DNA of 64,000 bases, from positions 4,340,001 through 4,404,000 of the forward strand of contig OX387612.1 in assembly GCA_947568835.1 (NCBI GenBank), read 5' to 3'. Shown one piece after another: positions 49,062-60,282 of the stretch; position 1 is the first letter of the stretch; each line of letters begins with the position of its first letter. Position numbers and translations under genes: made by a program. This DNA is from Protonemura montana. Lineage: Eukaryota > Arthropoda > Insecta > Plecoptera > Nemouridae. Below the pieces are notes generated by a model. The model was not told the DNA's origin. It saw nothing but the letters and a program-made list of their open reading frames with translations, and did not search any database.

Positions 49062-52000
49062 ATGATCTTAATTCTCGTAGTCATATCTACTTTGGTATGG
49101 ATGGTTTACTCTTGGATGGTCAACGGTAGACCTAAAAACTTTCCACCAGGTAAATAGCTTTAGTTCAATTTCATTAAAAAATAAGGCTTTTGTTTTATTA
49201 AAAGCATCAATTTCAACGCCTTCGAGGTTGCAGTAGCTCTTATATAAAAATGTTCTAGATGGCTTTGAAATTGGTGGTAATTATAAAAGTTTACTGTCAG
49301 ATAGTGAAATAAAAGATATGATATAAACAATTGTGATTTCTGCTAGCAAACGCAGTTAAATTACTGTCGACAAGCCTGTAATAAAGTATACATGCGCTAT
49401 TATTGCTTCTCTTGGGGCATGCAATATTAAAAAAGGTGTCATTTTTGCAGAACAGAAACTACCTAGGTTTGAAATGTTATCTGTCACGGCAAATATGACG
49501 CTCAAATTGGCAATTTTACATTTCTTTTGAATTGATTTCTTGATTTGTGGTGTTTAACGACGCACTGTTTTGACAACGGGACCTGTGGCTCTGGTCTAAT
49601 AACGTCGGTTAGTGAGAGGGTGAAGATGATATCCCTAGTTAAGCTTATAAGGGAAGAGGGAAACCCCGGTGCCGGGACGAAGCCTACTTCTGTCAAAAAG
49701 CACCAAGGGGACCACCGGCTTAACGTCCCTTCTGAAGGACGGTACAACGCGAACAGCAGGATTCCTTCACAAATCCATGCTGTCGAGAGGTTGATAAGCA
49801 AGGCGAGTGCAGTTGCTGTACTAACTTTCATCTCTCCAACCTCTCCCCTGAACTGAACTGGTCATGTGTATGATGGTCACCCATCCAATACCTGACTCAG
49901 CGCAATGTTGCTTAACTTTCATCCCTCCAACCTCTCTCCCGAACAGAACTGGTCATGTGTATGATGGTTACCCATCCAATACCTGACTCAGCGCAGTGTT
50001 GCTTAACTTTCATCCCTCCAACCTCTCTCCCGAACAGAACTGGTCATGTGTATGATGGTCACCCATCCAATATCTGACTCAGCGCAGTGTTGCTTAACTT
50101 TCATCCCTCCAACCTCTCTCCCGAACAGAACTGGTCATGTGTATGATGGTCACCCATTCAATACCTGACCCAGCGCAGTGTTGCTTAACTTTCATCTCTC
50201 CAACCTCTCTCCCGAACAGAACTGGTCATGTGTATGATGGTCACCCATCCAATATCTGACTCAGCGCAGTGTTGCTTAACTTTCATCCCTCCAACCTCTC
50301 TCCCGAACAGAACTGGTCATGTGTATGATGGTCACCCATTCAATATCTGACCCAGCGCAGTGTTACTTAACTTTCATCCCTCCAACCTCTTTCCCGAACA
50401 GAACTGGTCATGTGTATGATGGTCACCCATTCAATACCTGACCCAGCGCAGTGTTGCTTAACTTAGTTTTTTTGAAAACCAAAGGATTGGTCAGAAAACA
50501 AATACATTGTTACAAAGGCCGCTGGCAAAAACCCCGTTTTTGGTTTCGAAATAAATTGAACTAATTTACCAGCAAGATAAGATCCCAACATATAAAAAAC
50601 GAACTAGACACGACAAATGTTTACGATCGAATCAAAATACTTTGAAACATTCCAGGACCACCGATAGTTCCATGGCTCGGTAGCATCCCCTTCATGACTG
50701 ACGCTGACGTCAACTTTCAATTCTACATGGAGAAATGGCGCAAGAAATACGGGCAAGTGGTCGGCTTCCAGCTGGGCTCTGAACCGTGCGTTGCCTTTGT
50801 GGGAGCCAGTGCCGTGGTGGAGGCGTTGAAACACGAAAATTTCCAAGGAAGGCCACATTCAGAAATAGTTCACGATCGCACGTTCGGCGAGTGCTTGGGT
50901 AGGTACAAGATTCAGTCAAAGACGCTCTGCAAGCAATTTCAGTTTTAGCACATAATTACATAGATATGGTGCTAAATTTATCAGCAAATTTTCACATAAC
51001 ACGTAAGACTCCCCGTATTTCTCACCTACCCGGATAAAAAAAAATTAAAATAATTTCCTGTTGAAGACTCATCTCCATGATCACTGCCAATCAGATACTT
51101 CCACTTGTAACTTCCGGTTGTACATTTAATTGGACAATGAAAACTGGCGGCAATCAATTTTCTCAAATGTACTATACAACTGTACTATGTACTATGTATG
51201 TACCTACTTATACTTTGTCCAAATCTAGTCAATGGAGCTTGAAAGTTCGAAAAAGCGAAATGAACAAGAAGAGATCAGAATATCGAACAGAGTTTAGATG
51301 ACTTTATTATTAGCAACACTGTCAAATTGGACGTCAACTCCAACCTGAAATCCAACGTCAAATTGGAGTTATTCGAGTTTGAGGTGTTGTGACGTGATAT
51401 AGCGTCACTAGAATCAGAGTGACTGTGAGTATTCACAGTCTTATGGTTCTACTCCTTGGAGATCTGTCATTCTCATCAAATACACTGAAATCGTCTCAAA
51501 AAGCCAGTGTCCAAATAGCTCAAATAGCAATACCCGCGATAGGTGGAGATCGGGGTTCGAGTCCGCGTTTGGGCATCAATTTTTGAGACGGTTATAGTGT
51601 TATTAATAATAAAATACCCCGCGCATTGCAAGCGTTTGCAATTTAAATAAGATATCATCCTAATATAGTTTAGATGAGTTTTCTCAAATTATTTAGAATC
51701 AGTTCGTTAGACAGAAATGGCATTACAGGGAAGTCTTGGTTTGAATTCATTAAATATATTTTATATTTGTTTATAGGAGTTTTCTTCTCGGACGGCCCAT
51801 ACTGGACCGAGCAGCGCAGATTCACTCTCCGTCATTTGAAGGACTTTGGCTTCGGCAGGAAGAGTATGGAAGGAATGATCCTGGAGGAGGCTGAAGACAC
51901 GGTGAAAGTGATCAAACAGTATGGCGGCAAGCCTATACAGGTAAACCGAGTCACATCATGATATCGATAAAAATGCTAACACACAAAACTAGTCAACAAG

Positions 52001-55000
52001 AAATTGGAAATCACACTATTTGTTTCTAGCATATGACCTGTGAGGGCATTTGTAATCTGTGAGAGACCTAATCATGACGTTGATTTCATATCTGGCCAAT
52101 TACAAACCAATTACAATGAGAATATTTTACATGCCAGTTACCACACACAGTTATTTGGAACAAAAATAAATACCGTTTAAATTTTGAACCATTTTGGACC
52201 AAGAAAAAATAAGAGTTATCGATTTGTGATGTTTAACGACGCACTGTTTTGACGACGGGGAGTGAAATGACGTCGGTATATGAGCAGATATGATGAACCT
52301 AGCCTAGACTAAAAGGGAGGACAAGAAACCCGGTGCCGGCACAAAGCCTACTCCTGTCAAATAGCACAAAGATGAACAAGCATTACGTTTCTTCCGAAGG
52401 ATGGTACAACTAAGGTACAACTACAACGTGAACAACAGGATTCCTCCACAAATCCATGCTGTCGAGAGGTTGATAAGCAAGACGAATGAAGTTGCTGTAC
52501 TAACTTTCATCCCTCCAACCTCTCTCCTGAACAGAACTGGTCATGTGTATATTAGTAACTCATCCAATACCTGAATCAGCGCCATGTTGCTTAACTTTCA
52601 TACCTACAACCTCTCTCTGGAACAGAACTGGGCATGTGAATGATGGTCACCCATCCAACACTTGACTCAGCGCAGTGTTGCTTAACTTTCATCTCTCCAA
52701 CCTCTCTCCCAAACAGAACTGGTCATGTGTATAATGGTCACCCATCCAATACCTGACCCAGCGCAGTGTTGCTTAACTTTCATCCCTCCAACCTCTCTCC
52801 CGAACAGAACTGGTTATGTGTATGATGGTCATCCATCCAATACCTGACCCAGCGCAGTGTTGCTTAACTTTCAACCCTCCAACCTCTCTCCCGAACAGAA
52901 CTGGTAATGTGTATGATGGTCACCCATCCTACACCTGACCCAGCGCAGTGTTGCTTAACTTTCAACCCTCCAACCTCTCTCCCGAACAGAACTGGTCATG
53001 TGTATGATGGTCACCCATCCAATACCTGACCCAGCGCAGTGTTGCTAAACTTTCAACCCTCCAACCTTTCTCCCGAACAGAACTAGTCATGTGTATGATA
53101 GTCACCCATCCAATACCTGACCCAGCGCAGTGTTGCTTAACTTTCAACACTCAAACCTCTCTCCCGAACAGAACTGGTCATGTGTATGATGGTCACCCAT
53201 CCAATACCTGACCCAGCGCAGTGTTGCTTAACTTTCAACCCTCCAACCTCTCTCCCGAACAGAACTGGTTATGTGTATGATGGTCACTCATCCAATACCT
53301 GACCCAGCGCAGTGTTGCTTAACTTTCAACCCTCCAACCTCTCTCCCGAACAGAACTGGTTATGTGTATGATGGTCACCCATCCAATACCTGACCCAGCG
53401 CAGTGTTGCTTAACTTTCAACCCTCCAACCTCTCTCCCGAACAGAACTGGTCGTGTGTTTGATGGTCACCCATCCAATACCTGACCCAGCGCAGTGTTGC
53501 TTAACTTTCAACCCTCCAACCTCTCTCCCGAACAGAACTGGTAATGTGTATGATGGTCACCCATCCTATACCTTACCCAGCGCAGTGTTGCTTAACTTTC
53601 ATCCCTCCAACCTCTCTCCCAAACAGAACTGGTCATGTGTATGATGGTCACCCATCCAATACCTGACCCAGCGCAGTGTTGCTTAACTTTCAACCCTCCA
53701 ACCTCTCTCCCGAACAGAACTGGTTATGTGTATGATAGTCACCCATCCAATACCTGACCCAGCGCAGTGTTGCTTAACTTTCAACCCTCCAACCTCTCCC
53801 CCGAACAGAACTGGTCATGTGTATGATGGTCACCCATCCAATACCTGACCTACCGCAGTGTTGCTTAACTTTCAACTTTCCAACCTCTCTCCCGAACAGA
53901 ACTGGTCATGTGTATGATGGTCACCCATCCAATACCTGACCCAGCGCAGTGTTGCTTAACTTTCAACCCTCCTACCTCTCTCCCGAACAGAACTGGTTAT
54001 ATGTATGATGGTCACCCATCCAATACCTGACCCAGCGCCGTGTTGCTTAACTTTCAACCCTCCAACCTCTCTCCCGCACAGAACTGGTCATGTGTATGAT
54101 GGTCATCCATCCAATACCTGACCCAGCGCAGTGTTGCTTAACTTTCAACCCTCCAACATCTCTCCCGAACAGAACTGGTCATGTGTATGATGGTCACCCA
54201 TCCAATACCTGACCCAGCGCAGTGTTGCTTGACTTTCAACCCTCCAACCTCTCTCCCGAACAGAACTGGTTATGTGTATGATGGTCACTCATCCAATACC
54301 TGACCCATCGCAGTGTTGCTTAACTTTCAACCCTCCAACCTCTCTCCCGAACAGAACTGGTTATGTGTATGATGGTCACCCATCCAATACCTTACCCCGC
54401 GCAGTGTTGCTTAACTTTCAACCCTCCAACCTCTCTCCCGAACAGAACTGTTCATGTGTTTGATGGTCACCCATCCAATACCTGACCCAACGCAGTGTTG
54501 CTTAACTTTCAACCCTCCAACCTCGCTCCCGAACAGAACTGGTAATGTGTATGATGGTCACCCATCCTACACCTGACCCAGCGCAGTGTTGCTTAACTTT
54601 CAACCCTCCAACCTCTCTCCCGAACAGAACTGGTTATGTGTATGATGGTCACTCATCCAATACCTGACCCAGCGCAGTGTTGCTTAACTTTCATCCCTCC
54701 AACCTCTCTCCCAAACAGAACTGGTCATGTGTATGATGGTCACCCATCCAATACCTGACCCAGCGCAGTGTTGCTTAACTTTCAACCCTCCAACCTCTCT
54801 CCTGAACTGAACTGGTCATGTGTATGATGGTCACCCATCCAATACCTGACCCAGCGCAGTGTTGCTTAACTTTCAACCCTCCAACCTCTCTCCCGAACAG
54901 AACTGGTTATGTGTATGATGGTCACTTATCCAATACCTGACCCAGCGCAGTGTTGCTTAACTTTCAACCCTCCAACCTCTCCCCCGAACAGAACTGGTCA

Positions 55001-58000
55001 TGTGTATAATGGTCACCCATCCAATACCTGACCTACCGCAGTGTTGCTTAACTTTCAACTTTCCAACCTCTCTCCCGAACAGAACTGGTCATGTGTATGA
55101 TGGTCACCCATCCAATACCTGACCCAGCGCAGTGTTGCTTAACTTTCAACCCTCCTACCTCTCTCCCGAACAGAACTGGTTATGTGTATGATGGTCACCC
55201 ATCCAATACCTGACCCAGCGCCGTGTTGCTTAACTTTCAACCCTCCAACCTCTCTCCCGCACAGAACTGGTCATGTGTATGATGGTCATCCATCCAATAC
55301 CTGACCCAGCGCAGTGTTGCTTAACTTTCAACCCTCCAACATCTCTCCCGAACAGAACTGGTCATGTGTATGATGGTCACCCATCCAATACCTGACCCAG
55401 CGCAGTGTTGCTTGACTTTCAACCCTCCAACCTCTCTCCCGAACAGAACTGGTTATGTGTATGATGGTCACTCATCCAATACCTGACCCATCGCAGTGTT
55501 GCTTAACTTTCAACCCTCCAACCTCTCTCCCGAACAGAACTGGTTATGTGTATGATGGTCACCCATCCAATACCTGACCCAGCGCAGTGTTGCTTAACTT
55601 TCAACCCTCCAACCTCGCTCCCGAACAGAACTGGTAATGTGTATGATGGTCACCCATCCTACACCTGACCCAGCGCAGTGTTGCTTAACTTTCAACCCTC
55701 CAACCTCTCTCCCGAACAGAACTGGTTATGTGTATGATGGTTACTCATCCAATACCTGACCCAGCGCAGTGTTGCTTAACTTTCATCCCTCCAACCTCTC
55801 TCCCAAACAGAACTGGTCATGTGTATGATGGTCACCCATCCAATACCTGACCCAGCGCAGTGTTGCTTAACTTTCAACCCTCCAACCTCTTTCCCGAACT
55901 GAACTGGTCATGTGTATGATGGTCACCCATCCAATACCTGACCCAGCGCAGTGTTGCTTAACTTTCAACCCTCCAACCTCTCTCCCGAACAGAACTGGTT
56001 ATGTGTATGATGGTCACTTATCCAATACCTGACCCAGCGCAGTGTTGCTTAACTTTCAACCCTCCAACCTCTCTCCCGAACAGAACTGGTCATGTGTTTG
56101 ATGGTCACCCATCCAATACCTGACCCAGCGCATTGTTGCTTAACTTTTAACCCTCCAACCTCTCTCCCGAACAGAACTGGTTATGTGTATGATGGTCACC
56201 CATCCAATACCTTACCCAGCGCAGTGTTGCTTAACTTTCAACCCTCCAACCTCTCTCCCGAACAGAACTGTTCATGTGTTTGATGGTCACCCATCCAATA
56301 CCTGACCCAGCGCAGTGTTGCTTAACTTTCAACCCTCCAACCTCGCTCCCGAACAGAACTGGTAATGTGTATGATGGTCACCCATCTTACACCTGACCCA
56401 GCGCAGTGTTGCTTAACTTTCAACCCTCCAACCTCTCTCCCGAACAGAACTGGTTATGTGTATGATGGTTACTCATCCAATACCTGACCCAGCGCAGTGT
56501 TGCTTAACTTTCATCCCTCCAACCTCTCTCCCAAACAGAACTGGTCATGTGTATGATGGTCACCCATCCAATACCTGACCCAGCGCAGTGTTGCTTAACT
56601 TTCAACCCTCCAACCTCTCTCCCGAACTGAACTGGTCATGTGTATGATGGTCACCCATCCAATACCTGACCCAGCGCAGTGTTGCTTAACTTTCAACCCT
56701 CCAACCTCTCTCTCGAACAGAACTGGTTATGTGTATGATGGTCACTTATCCAATACCTGACCCAGCGCAGTGTTGCTTAACTTTCAACCCTCCAACCTCT
56801 CTCCCGAACAGAACTGGTCATGTGTTTGATGGTCACCCATCCAATACCTGACCCAGCGCATTGTTGCTTAACTTTTAACCCTCCAACCTCTCTCCCGAAC
56901 AGAACTGGTAATGTGTATGATGGTCACCCATCCTATACCTGACCCAGCGCAGTGTTGCTTAACTTTCATCCCTCCAACCTCTCTCCCAAACAGAACTGGT
57001 CATGTGTATGATGGTCACTCATCCAATACCTGACCCAGCGCAGTGTTGCTTAGCTTTCATCCCTCCAACCTCTATCCCGAACAGAACTGGTCATGTGTAT
57101 GATGGTTACCCATCCAATACCTGACCTAGCGCAGTGTGACCTAAGGAAAACCGGTGTTTCCAACACGTCAAACCGTTTAGTAACAAATCGTAATTTTCTG
57201 TATCTACCAGGTCAGCATGTTCTTCACCATACCAGTAATCAACGTCCTTTGGGTGACGATGTCTGGAAAAAGACACGATCGGGACGACGTCGAGTTCCAA
57301 AACATCTTGGATGTTTTGTATCGTCACATGCGCACCGGTAAGCCCAGTGGCAACACGTGGTACACGATGCTTCCTTCTCTGAGAGGATGGTCATCCGAGT
57401 GGAGACAGTCGCTGAAGAACTTGGACGATCTGTACAACTTCATTGGCGTAAGTAAAAACTTTAGACGTTCACAGCAAACCTAAGCTGCGCAATATTTCCC
57501 ATTAGCAGCGATTGAAAGCATTGCTTGATATTTCTGTAAGAAAAGCTGGAAGGCACCGGATCTTTTCGACTTTTCACAATTGATTGATTGATTAGTGCAG
57601 TTTTGACAACGGGCTTTGTCCCACTGGTTGAATGGCGTCGGTGAATGAGTGGTTAAGGATGAGAATGAACCTAGCCTATTCTACAAGGGAATGAGAAGAC
57701 TCCTGGTGCTGACACGTAGCCTACTCTTGTAGAAGAGTACTAAGGGGACCATTGGCTTAATCAATTCTCCACAAATCTTTGTTGTCGAGAGGTTGATAAG
57801 CAAGGCAGGTGAAGGTGCTTTACTAACTTTCATTCCTCCAACCTCTCTCCCGAACAGAACTGGTCATGTGTATAATGGTCACCAATCCAATACCTGACCC
57901 AGCGCAGTGTTGCTTAACTTTCATCCCTCCAACCTCTCTCCCAAACAGAACTGGTCATGTGTATGATAGTCACCCATCCAATATCTGAACCAGCGCAGTG

Positions 58001-60282
58001 TTGATTATCGGTTATCTTATGAGAACCGGTGTTTCCAACACGCCGAACCGTTCGGCTCGTAAGAAATTGAATTCAAAACTTATACAGTATTATATCGTAT
58101 CTGTTTATGAACGACGTCCCTTATATTTAGGGTTGAGAAAGAAGCAAGACAGACATGAATGGGGACTGAAAATGAGTCAAGTCCCCAATCTCTAGGAATT
58201 CAGCTGGAGGATCAATTAATGGATGTTAGTAAAGTGAACTCTGCATTACGGAAATTTTTTTTTGCCATTCTATTTGACGGAGTTTAGGCGAATAAACAAT
58301 ACATAAGCATGTTCTATAATTTGCGTTTATATTTTAGAAAACCGCTCGAGAGCACGAGAAGACCCTCGATCCAACCAGTCCGCGAGATTTCATCGACGTC
58401 TACCTGCAAGAAATGCAAAAGGGAATTTCTGGCTCCACATTTCACGGTTTGTATTTAGTTCTCATAAAAATCATGCAGCTTGGAACGTGTGCCCCATTTC
58501 TCCATGTTTTAATGTAGTGCATAATTGTATAAGTTAGTGCCAGCGCTTTAAAGCACAAGCTCACTTTTTGATCTTGCACCAAAAATTGCCGAAAAGCTTA
58601 AAATAATTTTTGTAATCATCGTTCCGTTTAGAGAAAAGTTTGCTCGCCATCTGCGGAGACCTGTTCACTGCCGGAGGCGAATCGGTCAGCAACACCCTCG
58701 GCTTCTGCTTGCTGTACATGGTCAGCCACCCGGAAGTGCAGAAAAAAGTCCAAGCAGAGATCGACACCGTCGTTGGAAGGAACAGAAGAGTCACCCTAGA
58801 TGACCAGCATGAGTAAGAAGGGAACAGATTAATAGCTTACTTTTATAATTGTTTCATTGTGTTTCATTGTTGGGAAGTGTGGTTAGGTTGAAGATGATTG
58901 TTTGGTTAAACGGAGAGTCAGCTTGTCGACTAAGTAGTTGCTCCAAGGGTGGTTAGGATTAATTTCTATTTTGGCTCTATAGTTGAAAAATTCGTGAAAA
59001 TGATGAAAATTGCCCTTTGCAACGTATTTTAGAAATGTACGCTTAAGTAAGAACGAGACATCTAGTTTGAGATCAATTGAGTTCAATGTACTTTCATTAA
59101 CCTTGAAGTTCATTCATCTTGATTGATCTCAATTGATTTCAAAGTTCATTATGAAAAAGATATATACTTTCAAACCAAAGTGGAGTTTAACGACGCACTG
59201 TTTTGACAACGTGCTTCGTGGCACTGGTCTTATAACGCCCGTGAATGAGTGGGTGATGATTATAATAAAACTAACCTAGCCTAGGGTTAGGGAAACGAGG
59301 TGCTGGCACGTAGCCTACTTCTGTCGAAGAGCACAGAGGGGACTACCGGCGTAACGTCCCTTCCAAAGGACGGAACAATGCGAACAACAGGATTCCTGCA
59401 CAAATCCAAACAATTACCGACTAGGATTTGTTTGTTTTGCAGGTTGGTGTACTTGGAAGCAACGCTCCTGGAGGTCATGAGGTGCAACACAATCGCCCCC
59501 CTCGCCGTCCCACACCGAGTGACTAAAGACACCAATTTCAGGGGCTACGACCTCCCGAAGGTGAGGCACACGGCTAACAATCATTGCTCGTTTAGATTTG
59601 CTACTATCGGTTTTTGAAAAATGAAATCATATTCTGGATCATCAGAAGTTTGGAGACTTGGAAAAAGCACTTGGTTTCGTTATTAGGGCATGTGATCATA
59701 AAAATCTTTAAAACTTACAGTTTTGCAAGAAAAATCATTTTTTGCCAACTTCCGAGATCCGGTTATAGATAGCTCGGAGTTTAAAGATGATCGGCCTATC
59801 ACAGACGGTGTTTCCAGATTTTCAAGGGTTGTAACCATAGTGATAACAACTTTACCCACAAAGTTATCGTAGCTGAGCTTAAACTCGGCTTTGTTAAATC
59901 CGGCCCAGGGCTTGATTACAAAATTGATTTGAGGCTAGATTTTCATGGAAATTTCCAGAACACGATGGTCTTCCTGAGCCTCTGGAGCTGCGGCCAGGAC
60001 GAAGATCACTGGGGCGACGTGGATAATTTCCGCCCCGAACGGTTCATCGGCAAGGACGGCAAACTGATCAAAGACGAATACGCCATCACGTTCGGCATCG
60101 GTAAACGCGCTTGCCTCGGAGAGGTGCTGGCACGGAATTCGTTGTTCCTCTTTTTCGCTACGATGATGCAAGACGTGACGTTCAGCTTGCCTCCCGGCGC
60201 CGGCAAGCCGTCTACTCTTTGCTTGCCTGGCTTCACAGTAGCTCCGCAACCATTTGAAGTGATTGCTACCGAAAGAGCATAA
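49062..60282 (+). CDS. Cytochrome P450, CYP2-clan-like, complete, 8 exons
   Basis: Exons 49062-49149, 50656-50898, 51777-51940, 57211-57447, 58338-58446, 58632-58812, 59443-59560 and 59959-60282 sum to 1464 bp, encoding 487 aa plus TAA with consistent phases. An N-terminal membrane anchor (MILILVVISTLVWMVYSW) is followed by the proline hinge PPGPPIVPWLGS, helix C WTEQRRF (W120), the I-helix AGGESVS (residues 294-300), ExxR at EVMR (351-354), PERF (406-409) and the haem loop FGIGKRACLGE with ligand Cys432. The layout is that of a microsomal monooxygenase. Segment similarity (proline hinge, SLWSCGQDEDHWGDV) points to the CYP2 clan. The substrate is unknown. The I-helix has Ser where most P450s have the conserved Thr. 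Intron 3 (5.3 kb) is almost entirely a single expanded SINE. Confidence 0.95.
49535..50465 (-). mobile_element. 5S-derived SINE with about 7 modules (P450 intron 1)
   Basis: Minus-strand copy. The 3' end (tttaacgacgcactgttttg) and body lie at 49535-49850. About seven 91-bp 5S-bearing modules follow (gatggtcacccatccaatac, ctgactcagcgcagtgttgc, ttaactttcatccctccaac). The 5' head is missing. Confidence 0.88.
51315..51660 (+). mobile_element. tRNA-derived foldback-family copy (P450 intron 2)
   Basis: The leader gtgacgtgatatagcgtcac matches the copy at 32460. The tRNA-like core is damaged in the D-arm (tagctcaaatagcaa), but the B box ggggttcgagtcc and tail (gagacggttatagtgttatt, ataccccgcgcattgcaagc) are intact. 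It ends about 115 bp before the exon 3 acceptor. Confidence 0.75.
52215..57185 (-). mobile_element. Giant 5S-derived SINE with about 50 tandem 91-bp modules (P450 intron 3)
   Basis: The 3' end and body (tttaacgacgcactgttttg, attcctccacaaatccatgc, cgagaggttgataagcaaga) lie at 52215-52520. About 50 copies of the 91-bp module follow (52520-57130). The 5' head (ccggtgtttccaacacgtca, aaccgttt) is at 57145-57185. Head, modules and body are in normal SINE order, so the array is an internal expansion. Each module holds 5S-like sequence (complement of aagttaagcaacac...ttggatgggtgacc). Blocks of 13, 12 and 8 modules recur (markers taccgcag at 53851 and 55034; cctcgctccc at 54521, 55613 and 56341), which points to recent block duplication. 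Confidence 0.92.
57575..58065 (-). mobile_element. 5S-derived SINE, complete, two modules (P450 intron 4)
   Basis: The order on the plus strand is 3' end (gttttgacaacgggctttgt), body (gtcgagaggttgataagcaa), two 91-bp modules, then 5' head (gagaaccggtgtttccaaca, cgccgaaccgtt). It is a short-array counterpart of the 50-module copy about 400 bp upstream. Confidence 0.88.
59165..59425 (-). mobile_element. 5S-derived SINE, body only (P450 intron 6)
   Basis: The 3' end and body are present (tttaacgacgcactgttttg, cgtagcctacttctgtcgaa, gattcctgcacaaatcc). The 5S module and head are missing, as in a 5'-truncated retrotransposed copy. It lies about 20-30 bp before the exon 7 acceptor (59442). Confidence 0.8.

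Noticed and set aside
52520..57130. Open frames of about 63 aa in the 91-bp array (MCMMVTHPIPDP-type)
   Set aside because: They are frame-cycling translations of a 91-bp tandem unit derived from 5S RNA, with no start context, splice logic or homology.
52520..57130. A cluster of real 5S rRNA genes
   Set aside because: Each unit holds only the 3' two-thirds of a 5S-like sequence, the 5' third is replaced, and units lie between SINE head and body. Functional 5S genes would be about 120 bp with a T-run terminator.
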